Under the pieces are notes generated by a model, which saw only the letters and a program-made list of their open reading frames with translations, was not told where the DNA came from and made no database searches. This document shows positions 63,923 to 64,000 of a DNA stretch of 64,000 bases, piece after piece. Positions within the stretch are counted from its first letter, which is position 1. Each line of letters opens with the position of its first letter. The stretch spans positions 124,001 through 188,000 of the forward strand of contig NZ_NWTM01000003.1 in the NCBI RefSeq assembly GCF_004137795.1, written 5' to 3'. Both the position numbers and the translations under genes were made by a program. This DNA is from Pectobacterium zantedeschiae (GTDB taxonomy: Bacteria > Pseudomonadota > Gammaproteobacteria > Enterobacterales > Enterobacteriaceae).

Positions 63923-63990
63923 AATATAACTCCTTCTAAGAAGCGAGATTAATGGTGCCCCTATGGGCATAGTTTATTCCAGCCACGGTT
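63923..63990 (-). promoter_or_regulatory. ROSE-like RNA thermometer in the ibpB leader
   Basis: On the minus strand the leader has a hairpin TGCCC-ATAG-GGGCA (63956-63969) and then TCTCGCTTCTTAGAAGGAG, in which CTTCT can pair with AGAAG and the preceding TCGCT sits opposite the ribosome site, as the U(U/C)GCU of ROSE elements does. Melting on heat would free AGGAG. Heat-controlled ibp leaders are known in enterobacteria; the fold here is drawn by eye. Confidence 0.6.
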
Positions 63991-64000
63991 CAATAGCTGG

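Noticed and set aside
1..64000. CRISPR array, tRNA or rRNA genes, prophage
   Set aside because: No regularly spaced repeats, cloverleaf-like sequence, rRNA signature or phage structural gene was noticed on either strand; a tRNAscan or CRISPR search would settle this.

Overview
The window reads as chromosome of a plant-associated enterobacterium of the soft-rot group, most likely Pectobacterium. The bcs, lgo, dpp, avtA and yidE-ibpB genes are close to enterobacterial orthologues as I recall them, while the amino-alcohol cluster, the CDI locus and the Hcp/VgrG/Rhs island fit a soft-rot genome. This is judged by eye; no database search was run. No rRNA, tRNA, CRISPR array, complete insertion sequence or phage gene was seen.

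Layout. 1-12,011: the E. coli-type cellulose locus, with the 5' part of bcsE leftward and bcsR-Q-A-B-Z-C rightward; a 205-bp palindromic repeat sits in the divergent control region. 12,018-17,253: an AraC-type regulator, an APH-fold kinase, an ethanolamine-type permease and a class III PLP enzyme, together a likely amino-alcohol kinase/phospho-lyase pathway. 17,358-25,847: a two-partner secretion/contact-dependent inhibition locus with a Fur-like box, transporter, compact CdiA with a ParB-like tip, two related candidate immunity genes and an interrupted DUF4279 gene between them. 25,912-33,053: ggt, then an L-galactonate cluster (lgoT, lgoR, lgoD) with uxaB directly downstream of lgoD.

33,129-37,054: an EamA-type exporter, a periplasmic DUF4432 protein with a near-consensus CRP site upstream, and avtA. 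37,359-46,727: a type VI secretion auxiliary island behind a strong sigma-54 promoter: hcp, vgrG, an Eag-type chaperone, a PAAR-Rhs effector and its immunity gene, followed by a decayed spare Rhs tip (ART-like toxin) and a decayed immunity gene. A symE-like fragment lies at the island edge. 46,958-52,737: dppABCDF dipeptide importer, reading leftward. 52,738-54,157: 1.4 kb without a gene, holding a second copy of the palindromic repeat.

54,158-61,095: organic-acid uptake, with a 2-hydroxycarboxylate (CitS-like) symporter, a DASS (CitT-like) transporter and a CitA/CitB-type two-component pair, interrupted by an HxlR regulator, a flavodoxin-type reductase and a small exported protein. 61,623-64,000: yidE and ibpB, the latter with a ROSE-like RNA thermometer in its leader. 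The most unusual parts are the amino-alcohol cluster, the CDI locus with its paired immunity genes, and the Rhs island, where a 458-bp repeat of the Rhs core carries a second, broken toxin/immunity pair.
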